A stretch of DNA of 64,000 nt from Hermetia illucens (taxonomy: Eukaryota > Arthropoda > Insecta > Diptera > Stratiomyidae): assembly GCF_905115235.1 (NCBI RefSeq), contig NC_051854.1, forward strand, positions 64,595,463 through 64,659,462. Direction: 5' to 3'. The notes beneath the pieces are model-generated. The model saw only the letters and a list, made by a program, of their open reading frames with translations, had not been told where the DNA came from and searched no databases. The position numbers and the translations under genes were made by a program. Every line of letters begins with the position of its first letter. Position 1 is the first letter of the stretch. Below are positions 24,401 through 36,135 of the stretch, in pieces.

Positions 24401-25675
24401 TAGGAAAACATGCATTTGGGATACGAAACCCTTCAATGAAAAATGAATATTCTGATATACCAGTGAATATTATATTCAACCACATAGGATACATGCATAT
24501 CTAATGTGACATTTTGACGTGACCTGTTTTATTCTGAAAGATACCTTCTCGAATCCTTCGATTTATTGATTGTTTTAAGAATTTTCCCATACGTTTTTCA
24601 TCGACTTTACCCAGGAAGAGTAGTTAAGCGGAGAAATGATGGAAAACCGTGATTCTATGCACCGAGCGCATAAGCTTCCCTAAACCGTCTGCATCACCTA
24701 TACGCTTCTTTTAATTTAAGAACTTTCCTCCCATCAAAGGGGGGTCCATATTTTTCCATGGAAATTATCATTCCAGGATATATTCGTCTCAAGTCTACAG
24801 AGCTGTATAGTTCAATAGGGATTACAGGCCCGCCTGTCCCTCTTTACCATATTGCTTCTATACAGCCGAACTTGCTACCATGATTTTCACAACAACAGGA
24901 ATATCGCCAAGTTAGAGGGTTAACTAGTAAACACCATAGAAACGTAGGATTGACCGACAATTGGAATTTCGTGTCAGGATCCGTCATAGGACAGTTCGTC
25001 TGTCGACAGGGACGGAAGTGAACCAACACTCCAATTTACTGCATTCGTTGTATGAATCTCTGCGACTTTATTTTTCATCGCATACTTAACAAAATGTTGG
25101 AAAGTAACGTCCAGCTGCCTAAGTTTAAGGAGGAACATCTATTTCTCGTTTCTTACAAACTAGCTACCTTTTAGTGCTGATGACGTTGACTCTTAGAGCA
25201 GATTTGCTATTCGAATCCTTCCATCCAGACCCAATAAAATAAATACCTACGCTTATAGGATGATATTTTTTCAAAAAATTGAGCCAGTTCCATTATCAGA
25301 GTTTCCGGAAACGGCTCTCAACCACATTTTACTTCCCCTTGGAAGTGTAACCTCAGAGCCCGATATTAAATCATATACAAATTGAACAGTTCCTTTTTGT
25401 ATGAAGATGGGGTAATGAGTTAGTTAATTTGGCGATGACAAATCATGAACCCGGCTGGTGGAAATCGGCAAAGAGGAGAGCTATCCCAAAAACCGCAAAA
25501 ATTCCCCTGCAAATGCGAAAGGTTCGAGTATTCCATGGACATGCGCTTGTACATATCTATGCTCAGAAATGTGATTCAGGATGACACTTCAGTCCCTCCC
25601 GTGACATCTGCCAAAACTTTGCGCTTCTTTAAACCTGAAAAGTAAACTAAACAATCAAACTAAAGCTGAAAATAA

Positions 25676-26745
25676 ACAAGTCGGAAAACCGGAAGCAAGA
25701 CGCTTCATTCATTTTTTAAAAAGTCATTTACACAATTAATTTTATCTAGAAAGTACTGTATTGATAATAGTCAACAACGAAAATGAGTCCTATCTCACTT
25801 TAAGTGTATACATTTTGACTCCTTACTCACGCACTTTCCAATTCACGTCACGTTAATTCACCAATATCAGGGAGTGTGCTAATTGAGACCTTTCATTTGA
25901 TACCCCACATGACTATATTCAATGAAAAAAATTTTCACATCCGCCTTTACATGTATGGGGAGCCCCCCTTTAAACTGCACGTAAATTTATGTCACTCACT
26001 GTATGCGTGTGATTTCACAGTTCCCATATGTTCACCAAATTTCTTTCGAATCGGTTTAGTCGTTTTGGAGAAAAAGGCGTGCGGCAGGCAGACAGACAGT
26101 GAATCGATTTTAATAGGTTTTCTTTTACACAAAGCCGTTCATATAGTTCATTTTAAATGATAATGACGTCATACACGTCTTGGATTGCCATACATTGACG
26201 TGAAATCCAATGTTTTGACTTTCAATAACTTTGTTAATAGTAGCTGAATTACATTCAAACTTTCCAAAATGATGTCCTATATTATCGCCTATAGTATTTT
26301 GTACTTTATTTCTGCCGCTATTGGAACGGGATGTATTTTGGGGCCTAGATTTTGAATAGATGCATCACTGTGATTTTTTTCAGACCTCTTGGTTGGATTG
26401 GCTCTGAGAACGAGACCTGTTTCGCTTTTTGGTGCACACATTTTGAGCCCTCACTCCGCTGTGTTTCACATGTTTCAATATGAGAAATAAGACTAGCATC
26501 GAAAAGTAAAAAATCCTCGCTTTCGCTTGTTTGGTGGGCCTTCCTTCGAACTCAACATAAGATTGCGCCACTTAATATAGGTAAAGCGATTCGCACACCA
26601 CGTCTTCTCACGAAATTTCGTAACAATATGAAAGCCAAATTTACCAAATTAAGCTCTGAAAATATCTTGCTCGGTTATGAAAGAGTGGGACATGGTCTTA
26701 ATGAATTTAAAAACAATTAAAATTTTTGTAAGATATATAATACAG
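25676..26745 (+). mobile_element. Helentron fragments, two units
   Basis: Head ACAAGTCGGAAAACCGGAAG at 25676, then a deletion into the body. A short GACA remnant and degraded terminal arms lie near 26090-26135. A second, more diverged unit follows (26140-26745) that resembles, in inverted order, the body at about 59050-59450. Confidence 0.6.
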
Positions 26746-26747
26746 AT

Positions 26748-28585
26748 AGGCCACACTTAGTGAGGAACTCCAGACACCCCGGCTTTGCCCCGAGGTCCAC
26801 CAGTCTCCGAGGAATACATGAGGACTGGCAAGATCATAGTCTTGTACAGTAAACGAAACAGTTTTTGCAAGCTGAAATATGCTCCGTTGACTGCCAACAA
26901 ACGTGCGCGGATTTCATCGTCATAGCTGTTACCTGCTGTGATTTCGACCTGACGTAGGAGAAATTTTCAACGATGTTAAAGTTGTAGTGTCCTATATTTA
27001 ATGTTTCGGTTTGACCAGTGCGAATTGATGTAGTTGGTTTTTTGGTTTTTGGCGCTGATGTACTTCATGTACTTCGTCTTGCCTTCATTAATGTGCAGCC
27101 CAAGATCTCGCGTTGCCTGCTCGATTTGGATGGAGGTAAACTCTACATCTCGGGTTGTTGTTCCCATGATGTCGATATCGTCAGCGTAAGCTAGTACTTG
27201 GGTGTACTTAAAGAGAATGGTGGCTCTTGCATTGACGTCTGCATCTCGAATCACTTTCTCCAGGGTCAGGTTGAATAGGACGCAACTGATGTCCATATTC
27301 GAACAGTTTTTCCATCGCTTGCCGCAGAGACAAAAACCCGAATTGTTACTGACTTACCTGAAGTGAAGCCTCTTTGGCATGGGTCAATGATATTCCCGGT
27401 GTGTGGCGCTATCCGGCCTAGCAAGAAAGAGGAGAATATCTTGTAGATGGTACTCAGCAATATGATACCTTTACAATTGCTCACTACGTGATATCCCTGT
27501 TTTTATGCATGGGATAGATAACGACTCGTTGCCAGTTGTCAGGCATTCATTGTCCCACACTTTGAGCATGAGTTGAGATGAACCACTTGGTGTAATTGTT
27601 CGCCTCCATATTTAACCAATTTGCTTGTAATTCCATCGGCTCCTGGGCACTTGTGGTTTTTAAACCGATGAATTGCACAGACTGTTTCTTTCATGGTGGT
27701 GGCAATATTTGTCCATCGTCTTCAGTTGGCGGGACCTTCAACTCGACGATATTCAGGTTGTCGAACAGTTCATCAAAATACTCAACACATTTCCCTTTCT
27801 GTCTCCGCAGGATGAGCATCGAAGTGCATAAGGTTTCATCCTGCTGACTTGTTGGTAAAACTTCAGCCTTCTGCGCCTGGTGCATTTGCTCCCTGTACTT
27901 TTCGAGTTCGCAGACCCGTTGATTCTCCCAGGCTTCCTTTTTCCGTCTGTGAAGTCGACGAAGTTCGTGATAAGTCTCTGCGTGTGCCTGCGTTCCTTGA
28001 GAATCCAAAATTGCTCGTTATGTAGTATTCTTCCGTTCCTTTGTTAGCTTACATTCGTCGTCGAACCAGCCGTTCTGACTCTTCTTGTAGCTGAGATTAA
28101 CGCCCTTCAAGTGGTTGTGAAGACTATCTCTAGGATCTCTGTTGACTGCGGTTATTGCGGCATCCATTTCCCTCTTATAGGTGTGTTGGAGGGCTGTGTC
28201 GTGAATAGCTTCAGTATTCAGAAAGTGAAAGTGTGAAGTGAAGTGAAAGTGGTCCCATCTCAAGAGGCGCATGTAGCAAACCAAAAACTTCCAACAACCA
28301 TTTCGTGCGATACTGCTAACTGAATAATATGCAGTCGGTTATCATTGGTATCCTTATGTAAGCTGTAGGAGCCAACGTATCGCCTAAATACGGGCTCCGT
28401 CCCTACCTGACTGTTGATATCATACTTGGAACAGGCTTCGAGGGTCCGCTCCACTGCCTCGTAGAAGGTATCTTTCTCCGACTCTGCAGGCTCCTCTGTT
28501 CAGCAGGCGTTTCCCAGGTTTTATACTCTCTCGTGGGTACCAATCTATGTTTCGCCCTGGGACCTACACTACCCTTTGACCGCCA
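26748..28585 (-). mobile_element. RTE-clade LINE with large internal deletions
   Basis: Minus-strand copy. It keeps part of the 3' block (26748-26950), the RT catalytic region near 27190 (LAYADDIDIMG), upstream RT (27266-27484), the linker (27690-28010), parts of the endonuclease (28018-28454) and the 5' end (about 28500-28585, matching 63070-63175). Long pieces are missing between these blocks, and the ORF is broken many times. Confidence 0.8.
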
Positions 28586-29190
28586 TATCTATATGTATGT
28601 ATCCAAAATGTAGAGGAAAATGGCAATTAAAAACCGCTTGGACTTCAAGTAAAACTAAAACCTATCCTAACTAACCTGTTTAAACTTGATAACCTTATTG
28701 TTTACTTTATAGAATCTACAACCGAAATCCTGTCATAAAATTTCTTTTTCAATTCGATTAGATGTTTGTAGATTTGTGGAATTGGGATCGTTTCTTGATA
28801 AGTGGCAAACTGTTCGAAAACATATCCTCCCGCAGATGATAGCTACAAGTAGTGCATGACTGCGAGCCGTTGAAGCACATTGCCAGGAACCAAAAGCGAT
28901 GAGGTTTAAGAATTTATGGCAACCACAGATAATAGATGCTGCTACAATCTCAACATCCAATGCATAAGACGGATGACGTTTTATACATGAGGTAAGAGCG
29001 TTTGAAAGGACTCTCCAACTTTCCTGAAAAATGTAATGCCAGGGCGTGTTTACGGGATACTTCAGCGGAATGGCACTTATATTGCTTGATCCATTTTCGT
29101 CAGTTTTCAGGTTTTTCGAATAAGTCTTCCCCCGTAGTCAACCAATCAATTCGCATAGTCAATAATCATTAACCATCTCCAACAAGCATA
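28586..29190. other. Unassigned sequence between RTE and OrC unit
   Basis: About 600 bp with one 75-codon minus ORF (28960-28733), Cys-rich and of unknown nature, with no motif I recognise. It is probably chance or unrecognised repeat. No other feature was seen. Confidence 0.4.
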
Positions 29191-29729
29191 CAAGCTTAGA
29201 AGTAATTGCCGAGGACTTGACTTTCGGGGAATCTACTTAACATACAGTTACTTCTGGGGCTTCGAAAATCTTTTTGGAACTTAAGTCTGCCGGCGGATGG
29301 AAACAATTTGATATACATTTGCTTTCGAAACAGCTTTTATTATAATTATGATTGTAGACATTTTATTGGGTGCATGAGAGAAGAAGTTAAAGTCCAGTTA
29401 CATCTGTTCTTTCTAAAATATAAATTCCATTTCTGATCGACCTGCAGGTTGAACCCTTTTTTGCATGAAGGATGCCTTTACTAGTCGTCACTCTGACGGG
29501 TTCATGATCGTTAACAGCGAGTATATAGCCTTCACTGCCTGTCCAATAATTGAGAAAATACATTAAAAATATATTTGACTGATTTTAAAAATTTGAGGAA
29601 ACTATATATGATAATAATGGTTCAAGTCAATGTCTTTAGAAAGATAGAATCCTCAAACCTATACTTCCAAAAATTTCCGGCATATCAGGGGATTGTTAAT
29701 TTCAAACTCAGTATTAGATGCTGTTAAAA

Positions 29730-30533
29730 ACAAGTTGGGAAACCGGAAGCTTGACGTTTCAGATATAAAAGGTTTTGTCCTTCCCTTTGTGAGGAGCATA
29801 CAGCAGTTCTCCATTGGCTGATAGCATTAACTCGAGATATTTAAATTGCTCAGCGCTGTCAGCTACAGCAACTTGCCCAGAACTGAGCGAATTAAATATC
29901 TCGGGTCAATGCTCTCAGCCACTGGAGAACTGCGTAATGAAATTGTTCCACGCATTAATGCGACCTGGATGAAGTAGCATTCCACAACTGGTGTTCGTTG
30001 TGATCGACATATCAGCGAACGTTTCCGATCTAAAATTTACCGTAATGTCATCCGTCTGCCGCTCCCTATAGTTCTGAGTGTTGTGGCGACTATGAAAGAC
30101 AACGAACGGCGTCTTGCGTTAATGGAGATCATGATGTTGCATTGCACTGGTGGCGTGACACGTTTTGACTACATCCGAAATGAGGATATCCGCGATCGAT
30201 ATAGGGTTGCACCGATTATGGAGAAACTCCGAGGAAGGCATCTCCGCCTTACCAAGATTGCTCTGAACATCGAAGGCAATGGTAAGCGACCAAAAGGCCA
30301 GTCGAAACAACGGTGGCTTGATATGCTGCATGAGGATTTAAAGGCCTCGTGATTGCATTCAGATCAGGCATTTAATCAAATAAAATGGCGAGACCGATTA
30401 CAACGAGCTGACCCCGCTTGTGAAGAAGATGTGAGGAGCGACGAACGCATGACAGTGTCATATAGTAAAAAATTCCATTCCCCTCTAGCTTTCAGAAAGC
30501 GATTTAAATAAATCATTTGGTGGAAAGCCCTGT
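29730..30533 (+). mobile_element. Helentron-type element carrying a LINE RT fragment (copy 2)
   Basis: Same arrangement as 2653-3480: Helentron head, LINE cargo (about 29810-30440), common tail. Here the cargo keeps an 89-codon open stretch at 30083-30352 (VTRFDYIRNEDIRDRYRVAP; KRPKGQSKQRWLDMLHEDLK). This is the C-terminal region found after RT in some RTE-like pol proteins, and it lacks the RT catalytic part. Its head lies at the intron position where OrA and OrB also have a Helentron. Confidence 0.6.
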
Positions 30534-30551
30534 AACCTACAACAGATACAA

Positions 30552-33500
30552 ACAAATCGGGAAACGCGAAGCTGGGCGCTTCAGGTATGAAAGGTTTTGT
30601 TTGCTTCTTCTGTGAGTATATTTGAGTCCAGAACTATCCCATTTGTACGTAGCCCGTTATGTATATGCATTTAGCATGTCTGACTACCCAATTTAGTGTA
30701 ATATTGATATTTAGTTGCAGTAAATTTACAGGGTAAAATCAACTTTGAGCTACTGTAACTTTGTTACTAATAGTGTGATTTTCATCAAACTTGGGGATAA
30801 TATGCTTCATATTATATTTTGTACCACTACCTTATAACTCTGGGATAAACTTAAGGGGGGTTTTACTCAATTTTCCCAAACATATGGCAATATACTATGT
30901 ATTATTAGCTTAATTTTAACAGGTATCGATATGGAGAGTATTTTGAGGCCTGGGCACCGCATAGAGGCAGCTTCATGTTTTTTTCCAGATTTTTGGGTTG
31001 GGTAGTTTCTGATAATGGCTCAGTTAAAGAAATCATCACTCTGCACCCCTCCCACTTCCCGCCATTTTAACAAATGTCAAAACTAAGATCGGCTTCGAAA
31101 AGTACTAATCAAGACCTTTCATTTGATATCCCACATGGGTATATTCGGTGAAAAAATGTTTACACCCCCTTTTACTTGTATGGAGACCCCCACTAAATCT
31201 TAACGTAGAAGGATATCACTCACTGCATGTCAGTTGGGGTGTTCACAGTTTTGCAAACAAAACCTTAAAAAGCGCCAGAGAAAAGTAGATTCTTCATGAA
31301 TGGAATTTTAATATTTCATTCGAATATTAATTAATCCCGTTAATTATGACGTCAGCATTTTATTTGTATGGCTTAGGATGCTGTTAATTTGCAGGAAATG
31401 GATAAGTTTGAACTGCTATAACTTTGACGCTAATGGACGGATTTCGGATGTGGAATGTGTATGCACGAGACAGTCCTCCGCGTCGGTGCAAATTTAATAC
31501 CCCTAGGATGAACTTAAGGGGGGTTTTTCATTCAATATCTAAAAGTTGGTAATATACTATTCATCATCATCAACGGCGCAACAACCGGTATCCGGTCTAG
31601 GCCTGCAGCCGAATTGGTTAAATATGGAGGCGACCAGTTACACCAAGTGGCTCATCAACTTGTGCTCAAGGTATGGGACAGCGAATCAATGCCTGACGAT
31701 TGGCATCGAGGCATTATCTGTCTCATACATAAAAACGGAGATATCACACAGTGCAGCAATTATAAAGGTATCACGTTGCTGAGTACCATCTGTAAGATAT
31801 TCTCCACTATCTTGCTAGACCGGATAGTCCCATACGCCCAGAACATCATTGACCCATACCAAAGAGGCTTCACTCCAGGCAAATCAGCAACAGATCAGAT
31901 TTTCTCTCTGCGGCAAGCGATGGAAAAACTGTTGGAATATGGACAACAGTTGCACCATTTGTTCATCGACTTTAAGGCCGCCTATGATAGCATAGCCAGG
32001 GTAAAACTGTACACGGCCATGAGAGAATTCGGTATCGCGACGAAATTAATAAGACTGACTAGGCTGACCCTGACCAATGTGCGAGGCCAGATAAAAGCAG
32101 TAGGATCACTCTCAAGACCATTCCACATCAACAACGGTCTACGACAAGGGGATGCGATATCATGCGTCCTCTTTAATCTGGCCCTCGAGAAAGTGATCCC
32201 TGATGCTGAGGTAGAGGCAAGAGGTACGATCCTCTTTAAGTCCACCCAACTACTGGCCTATGCTGACGAAAATCACAACCGATAACAACTACGATGATGA
32301 AATCCGCGCACGGTTGTTGTCAGCCAACAGAGCCTATTTCAGCTTACAAAGACTGTTCCGCTCGAAACGTCTCACCATAGGGTCAAAGCTCTTACTGTAC
32401 ATAGTCTTCATATATAGTCCTCATATATTCCTTGGAAACTTGGGTTCTTAGCAAGAAAAATTGCGAACTCTTAGCCGGTTACGGTGGGCCGGTCACTTAA
32501 TCCGTATGGATGATGATGATCCCACCCGGAAAGTCTGTAAGGGCAATATCTATGGTAGAAAAAGAAGACGAGGCAGACCCTGCCTACGATGGAGCGATGG
32601 CGTAGGTCAGGACGCCAGACAGCTTTTAGGGATATCGAATTGGTGGACCTCGGCGCAAAACCGGGATGCCTGGAGTTCCTTATTAAAGCAGGCCTAGACC
32701 AAAAAATATACTATTAGTAAGTCTATTTGAGCAGGTATCGGAATGGGGCATCTTTCGAGGCTTTAATTTCACATAAGTGTTTTGCACGAAACCTTAAAAA
32801 GGGCTAGGTAGAAGTAGATTCTTCATAAATGCGAATCTAATATTTCACGCGATTCTCAATTATTCTCGTTAATTATGACGTCAGCATCTTATTTGCATGG
32901 CTTTAGAAGCAGTAAGTTCCCGAGAAATTGCTAAGTTTGAAGTGCTATAACTTTGGCGTTAATAGCGAGATTTGTATGAAATTCGGCGTATGTATGCAAA
33001 ATATAGTAGGCGTGGTTGTCCTAAGATGGGGGTTTCTCAGTAAATTTCTGAAAGTTGGTAATATACCATTAGAAAGTTTATTTGAGCAGATATCGGAATG
33101 GGACATATTTTGAGGTCCAGATTTTTGGGTTTCCAAAAATGAGCCCTGCCTCACTTTAAGTGCGTACATTTTCACTCCTAACTCGACCACTTTGCAATTC
33201 ACGCCAAAACTAGTTTCAGAAAGTACTAATCGAGATCTTTCATTTGATACCCTACACGACTATATCCAGTGAACTTTTTTTTAAATCCCCCGTTTCCATG
33301 TATGGGGAGCCCCCCTTTAAATTGCACCTAATTTTATGTCACTCATTGTATGCATGGGATTTCATAGTTCCCATCTCTCCACCAAATTTCGTTCGGATCA
33401 ACTTAGGCACTTTGGAGAAAAGAGTGTGTGCCAAACAGACAGACATACGCAGATAGACAGACATTGAATCGATTTTAATAAGGTTTTGTTTTACACAAAA

Positions 33501-34071
33501 CCTTAAAAAGACCTGGAGAGAACTAGATTCTTCATGAATGCAATTTTAATATTTCACTTGAATTTAAATTATTCTCGTTAATTATGATGTCAGCATCTTA
33601 TTTGTATGGCTTAGGATGTTGTTAATTCGCACGAAGATGAAGTTTGAACTGCTATAACTTTCACACTAATGGTTGAATTTTCATGAAACTTAATATGCGT
33701 ATGCACGATACTGCCCTCTATGCAGGTGCTCACTTTAAGTGCGTACATTTTGACAACTCACTCGCCCACTTTACAATTCAAACAAAACTAATGTCACTTT
33801 CGGAAAATAATAATGGAGGCCTTTCATTTGATTCCCTACACGACTATATCTGATGAACATTTTTTTTAAATCCCTCTTTTGCATGTATGATGTGCCCCTC
33901 TTTAAACTTCACCTAAATTTATGTTACTCGCTGTATACGTGGGATTTCATAGTTCCCATCTGTCCACCAAATTTCGTTCGGATCAGTTTAGCCGTTTTGG
34001 AGAAAAGTGCGTGTGGCAGACAGACAGACATCGATTTTAATAAGGTTTTGTTGTACACAAAACCTTAAAAA
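30552..34071 (+). mobile_element. Helentron array inside OrC intron 2
   Basis: Several adjoining units. Head at 30552 and a first end near 31270; further bodies at 31271-31560 and 32706-33507, with a hairpin at about 33480-33507; then 33508-34071, with GACA remnants and a last hairpin at about 34042-34068. The RTE at 31562-32705 is inserted in it. The sequence after 34071 (CGCTCAATTCTCTTA) rejoins intron sequence matching OrA near 6605. Confidence 0.7.
31562..32705 (-). mobile_element. RTE LINE with twin-priming-type inversion
   Basis: The left end (31562-31606) is the family 3' end in minus orientation with its CAT triplets. The rest (31607-32705) is the upstream body in plus orientation, from NIIDPYQRGFTPGKSATDQ through the catalytic AYAD region (near 32260) to the 3' coding block. 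The whole is flanked by ATATACTATT at 31552-31561 and 32706-32715. One 10-bp duplication around head-to-tail inverted halves is the known product of twin priming. It has two further internal deletions. Confidence 0.8.
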
Positions 34072-35792
34072 CCGCTCAATTCTCTTATTCACCACACCCT
34101 CCCCCTGGGTTTAGCGTACGATATATGGACCAAACACTCGCCTGAAAATAAAAGGAAGCTAAAGATGAAAATGTGTGTTTAAGGTGGGGGGTAACGTTCT
34201 TAAACTTTTTCTTGCTTTTTTTTATTTGATTTTCTGAATGGAAGACCTTCCATAACTCCAAAATTACTGCACTGATTCTTTTGAAATTTTGAACACTATT
34301 CCTGTACTCCAAAGTGTTCCCAAAAAGTAAAAAATTGAAATATTCGAAAAACTTTCCCAGCGAACTTTAATTTTTTGATTTCAGGTGATTTGAGTTACAG
34401 TGAGTTATGAGGGGCACCGCAAGTCTTCTTTTTTTAGAGACACTGCTCTTATTGCCTTATTTTTTAATATTTCTTTATGAAAATTTTACATAATATTCGT
34501 CGACTGTCATACCTTAATGCACTATTGGTTTTAATAAACAGATTTCAACTGTGTCGTCAAAGAGAAATTCACAGAATTGTGCCTTATTCCCATGTAGCGT
34601 TACCTGCCTTACATTCTTAAGGCAAATCTTGGGAAACTTACGAAGTGGAAGTCACTCAGGATGGGGCACTGCCCCGAGAAGAATTATAACTTTCAATTAA
34701 TTTAGCCAAAAATATGATATGACATTTTCTAAAATTGCTTAAATAACGTACGCACAACTTACAACTAATATCCTTGCTTACCGACATGAAAGTAGCCAAA
34801 GTTACTGGTATTTGTTTTCCAGCCAATATAAATTCCTGCGTCATCTGCATCAATATAATAAGATGTTTACGGAATTTTGGTGATAAGTCCATCCAGTTTG
34901 ACGAGTAAAGCATAAAGACCATTTGGTCCGTTTTTTCCATAAACTTGTTTGAATAGTAACAAGATGGATAGATTTCTGTAATTTCTGCCGCCATGGAAGT
35001 TAATACCGCTGCAGTGTCGGTTAACGATAGTGAGAATCTTAGATATGCTAGACCCGTAGTTGAAAATACCAGAATGGAGATGATAAATTGAATGAAAATT
35101 GTAAAAGAGAGAGTTTTCTGTATTACTTCGAAGAGACTGCAAAGACAAATAGAGTGAGAATCTTTACACTCGACCGCAGTAAAAGCAACACAAAAAGCTA
35201 TTATAGAATCTACTTACCCCAATACAATCCGGTGATCCTCTAAACGCTGTATGAAGTCAAGGAAACTTTCTTCCTCACTTTTTTCTAGATCATAATGAAC
35301 ATTTGCAAACCGTTCCATTATTATCTGTAGATGGTTTCTCAATATACTAAGATACAAGGCTCCAATAAAATTATTTGCTACATCTTGCAGCGACATTTGT
35401 AGTTGGAATGCGGTCTGTATAAACAATGAAACCGAATATCGGAACGCATTCTTTCTCCAATCATATGGAAGCCAAGTTCTGAATCCAAGTTTCGTCTCAG
35501 TCGAAAGTGCGGCAGCAAGAGCGTATGTTAAATTCACCCCCATATAGAATACGGCACTACAACGTGTATTTTGTGTCGCAGGCGATAGTCTTCGGTTATA
35601 ACCACTCCTTGGAACTTCAACGAAAGATAAACTATTCCGAACGCTTGGATGCTTTCAATCCTGTTTTCCGAAGAATTTTCCGAAATGAATACCATCTTTG
35701 GATTTTTGAGGACTCTTTACTATGTATGCCGATTTATATTTCGAGCTTTTTATTAGTAAGCGAATGTAGCCAGGTTCACTAATTCACCGTTC

Positions 35793-35890
35793 ATTGTTCG
35801 AAACACAATAACTATCTTTTAAGTGAGGAACTCTCGACTATCCTGGTGGCAAGATAAATAGCAGTTCCTTTCGTTATATAGCTAACCGCA
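35793..35890 (-). promoter_or_regulatory. Conserved upstream block of OrC
   Basis: Equivalent of the OrA and OrB blocks, more diverged (GCTATTTATC in place of GGTATTTATC on the minus strand). Confidence 0.35.
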
Positions 35891-36135
35891 AAGAAAATTA
35901 CATTTGTGATACCGTCCCATACAATGAGTACTACAATACACAATTTAATATTTTACTCAACTCCACTGAAGGGTGATACCTGGATATTTAATGTGACATT
36001 TTTGACGCGACCTGTTTCATTCTCAGTTTATTGATTATTTTAGGTTCTTCCCCATGCGTTATTCAATGAATTTGCGAAAACTAGGTTACGTTAAGTAGAC
36101 AAAATAGGGAAACAGTAATTCTATGCACTGAGCTC

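Larger units (their letters stand above)
21740..25675 (-). repeat. Or tandem duplication unit B
   Basis: Host segment with OrB. The downstream flank (21740-21980) and upstream flank (24240-25670) align by eye with units A and D. It is the least interrupted unit and so the best guide to the ancestral layout. Its distal upstream end (about 25430-25670) resembles 14210-14400. Confidence 0.7.
29488..35695 (-). pseudogene. Odorant receptor pseudogene OrC
   Basis: Same exon plan as OrA and OrB. Exon 1 is 35695-35218, intron 1 is 35217-35137, exon 2 is 35136-34782, intron 2 is 34781-29539 (5.2 kb, full of transposons) and exon 3 is 29538-29488 (AVKAIYSLLTIMNPSE, stop). Within exon 1, about 275 bp (roughly 92 codons) are missing near 35555. 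The sequence jumps from RHKIHVV directly to the GVNLTYALAAAL region, and the downstream part is out of frame with the upstream part. Exon 2 lacks two codons (MTQE-FILAGKQIP) in frame. The first ATG position of OrA/OrB reads GAG; an in-frame ATG follows seven codons later, at 35695-35693. Splice sites look good, so the deletion is probably the main break. Confidence 0.88.
29190..36135 (-). repeat. Or tandem duplication unit C
   Basis: Host segment with OrC. Its downstream flank (29320-29487) matches 5650-5845 and 21750-21980, and its upstream flank (35700-36135) matches those of OrA, OrB and OrD. It is greatly lengthened by mobile elements in intron 2. The upstream side ends where a LINE tail begins, near 36136. 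Confidence 0.65.

Noticed and set aside
28733-28960. Cys-rich 75-codon minus ORF as a small secreted protein
   Set aside because: No convincing signal peptide or repeat of the pattern elsewhere; likely chance.
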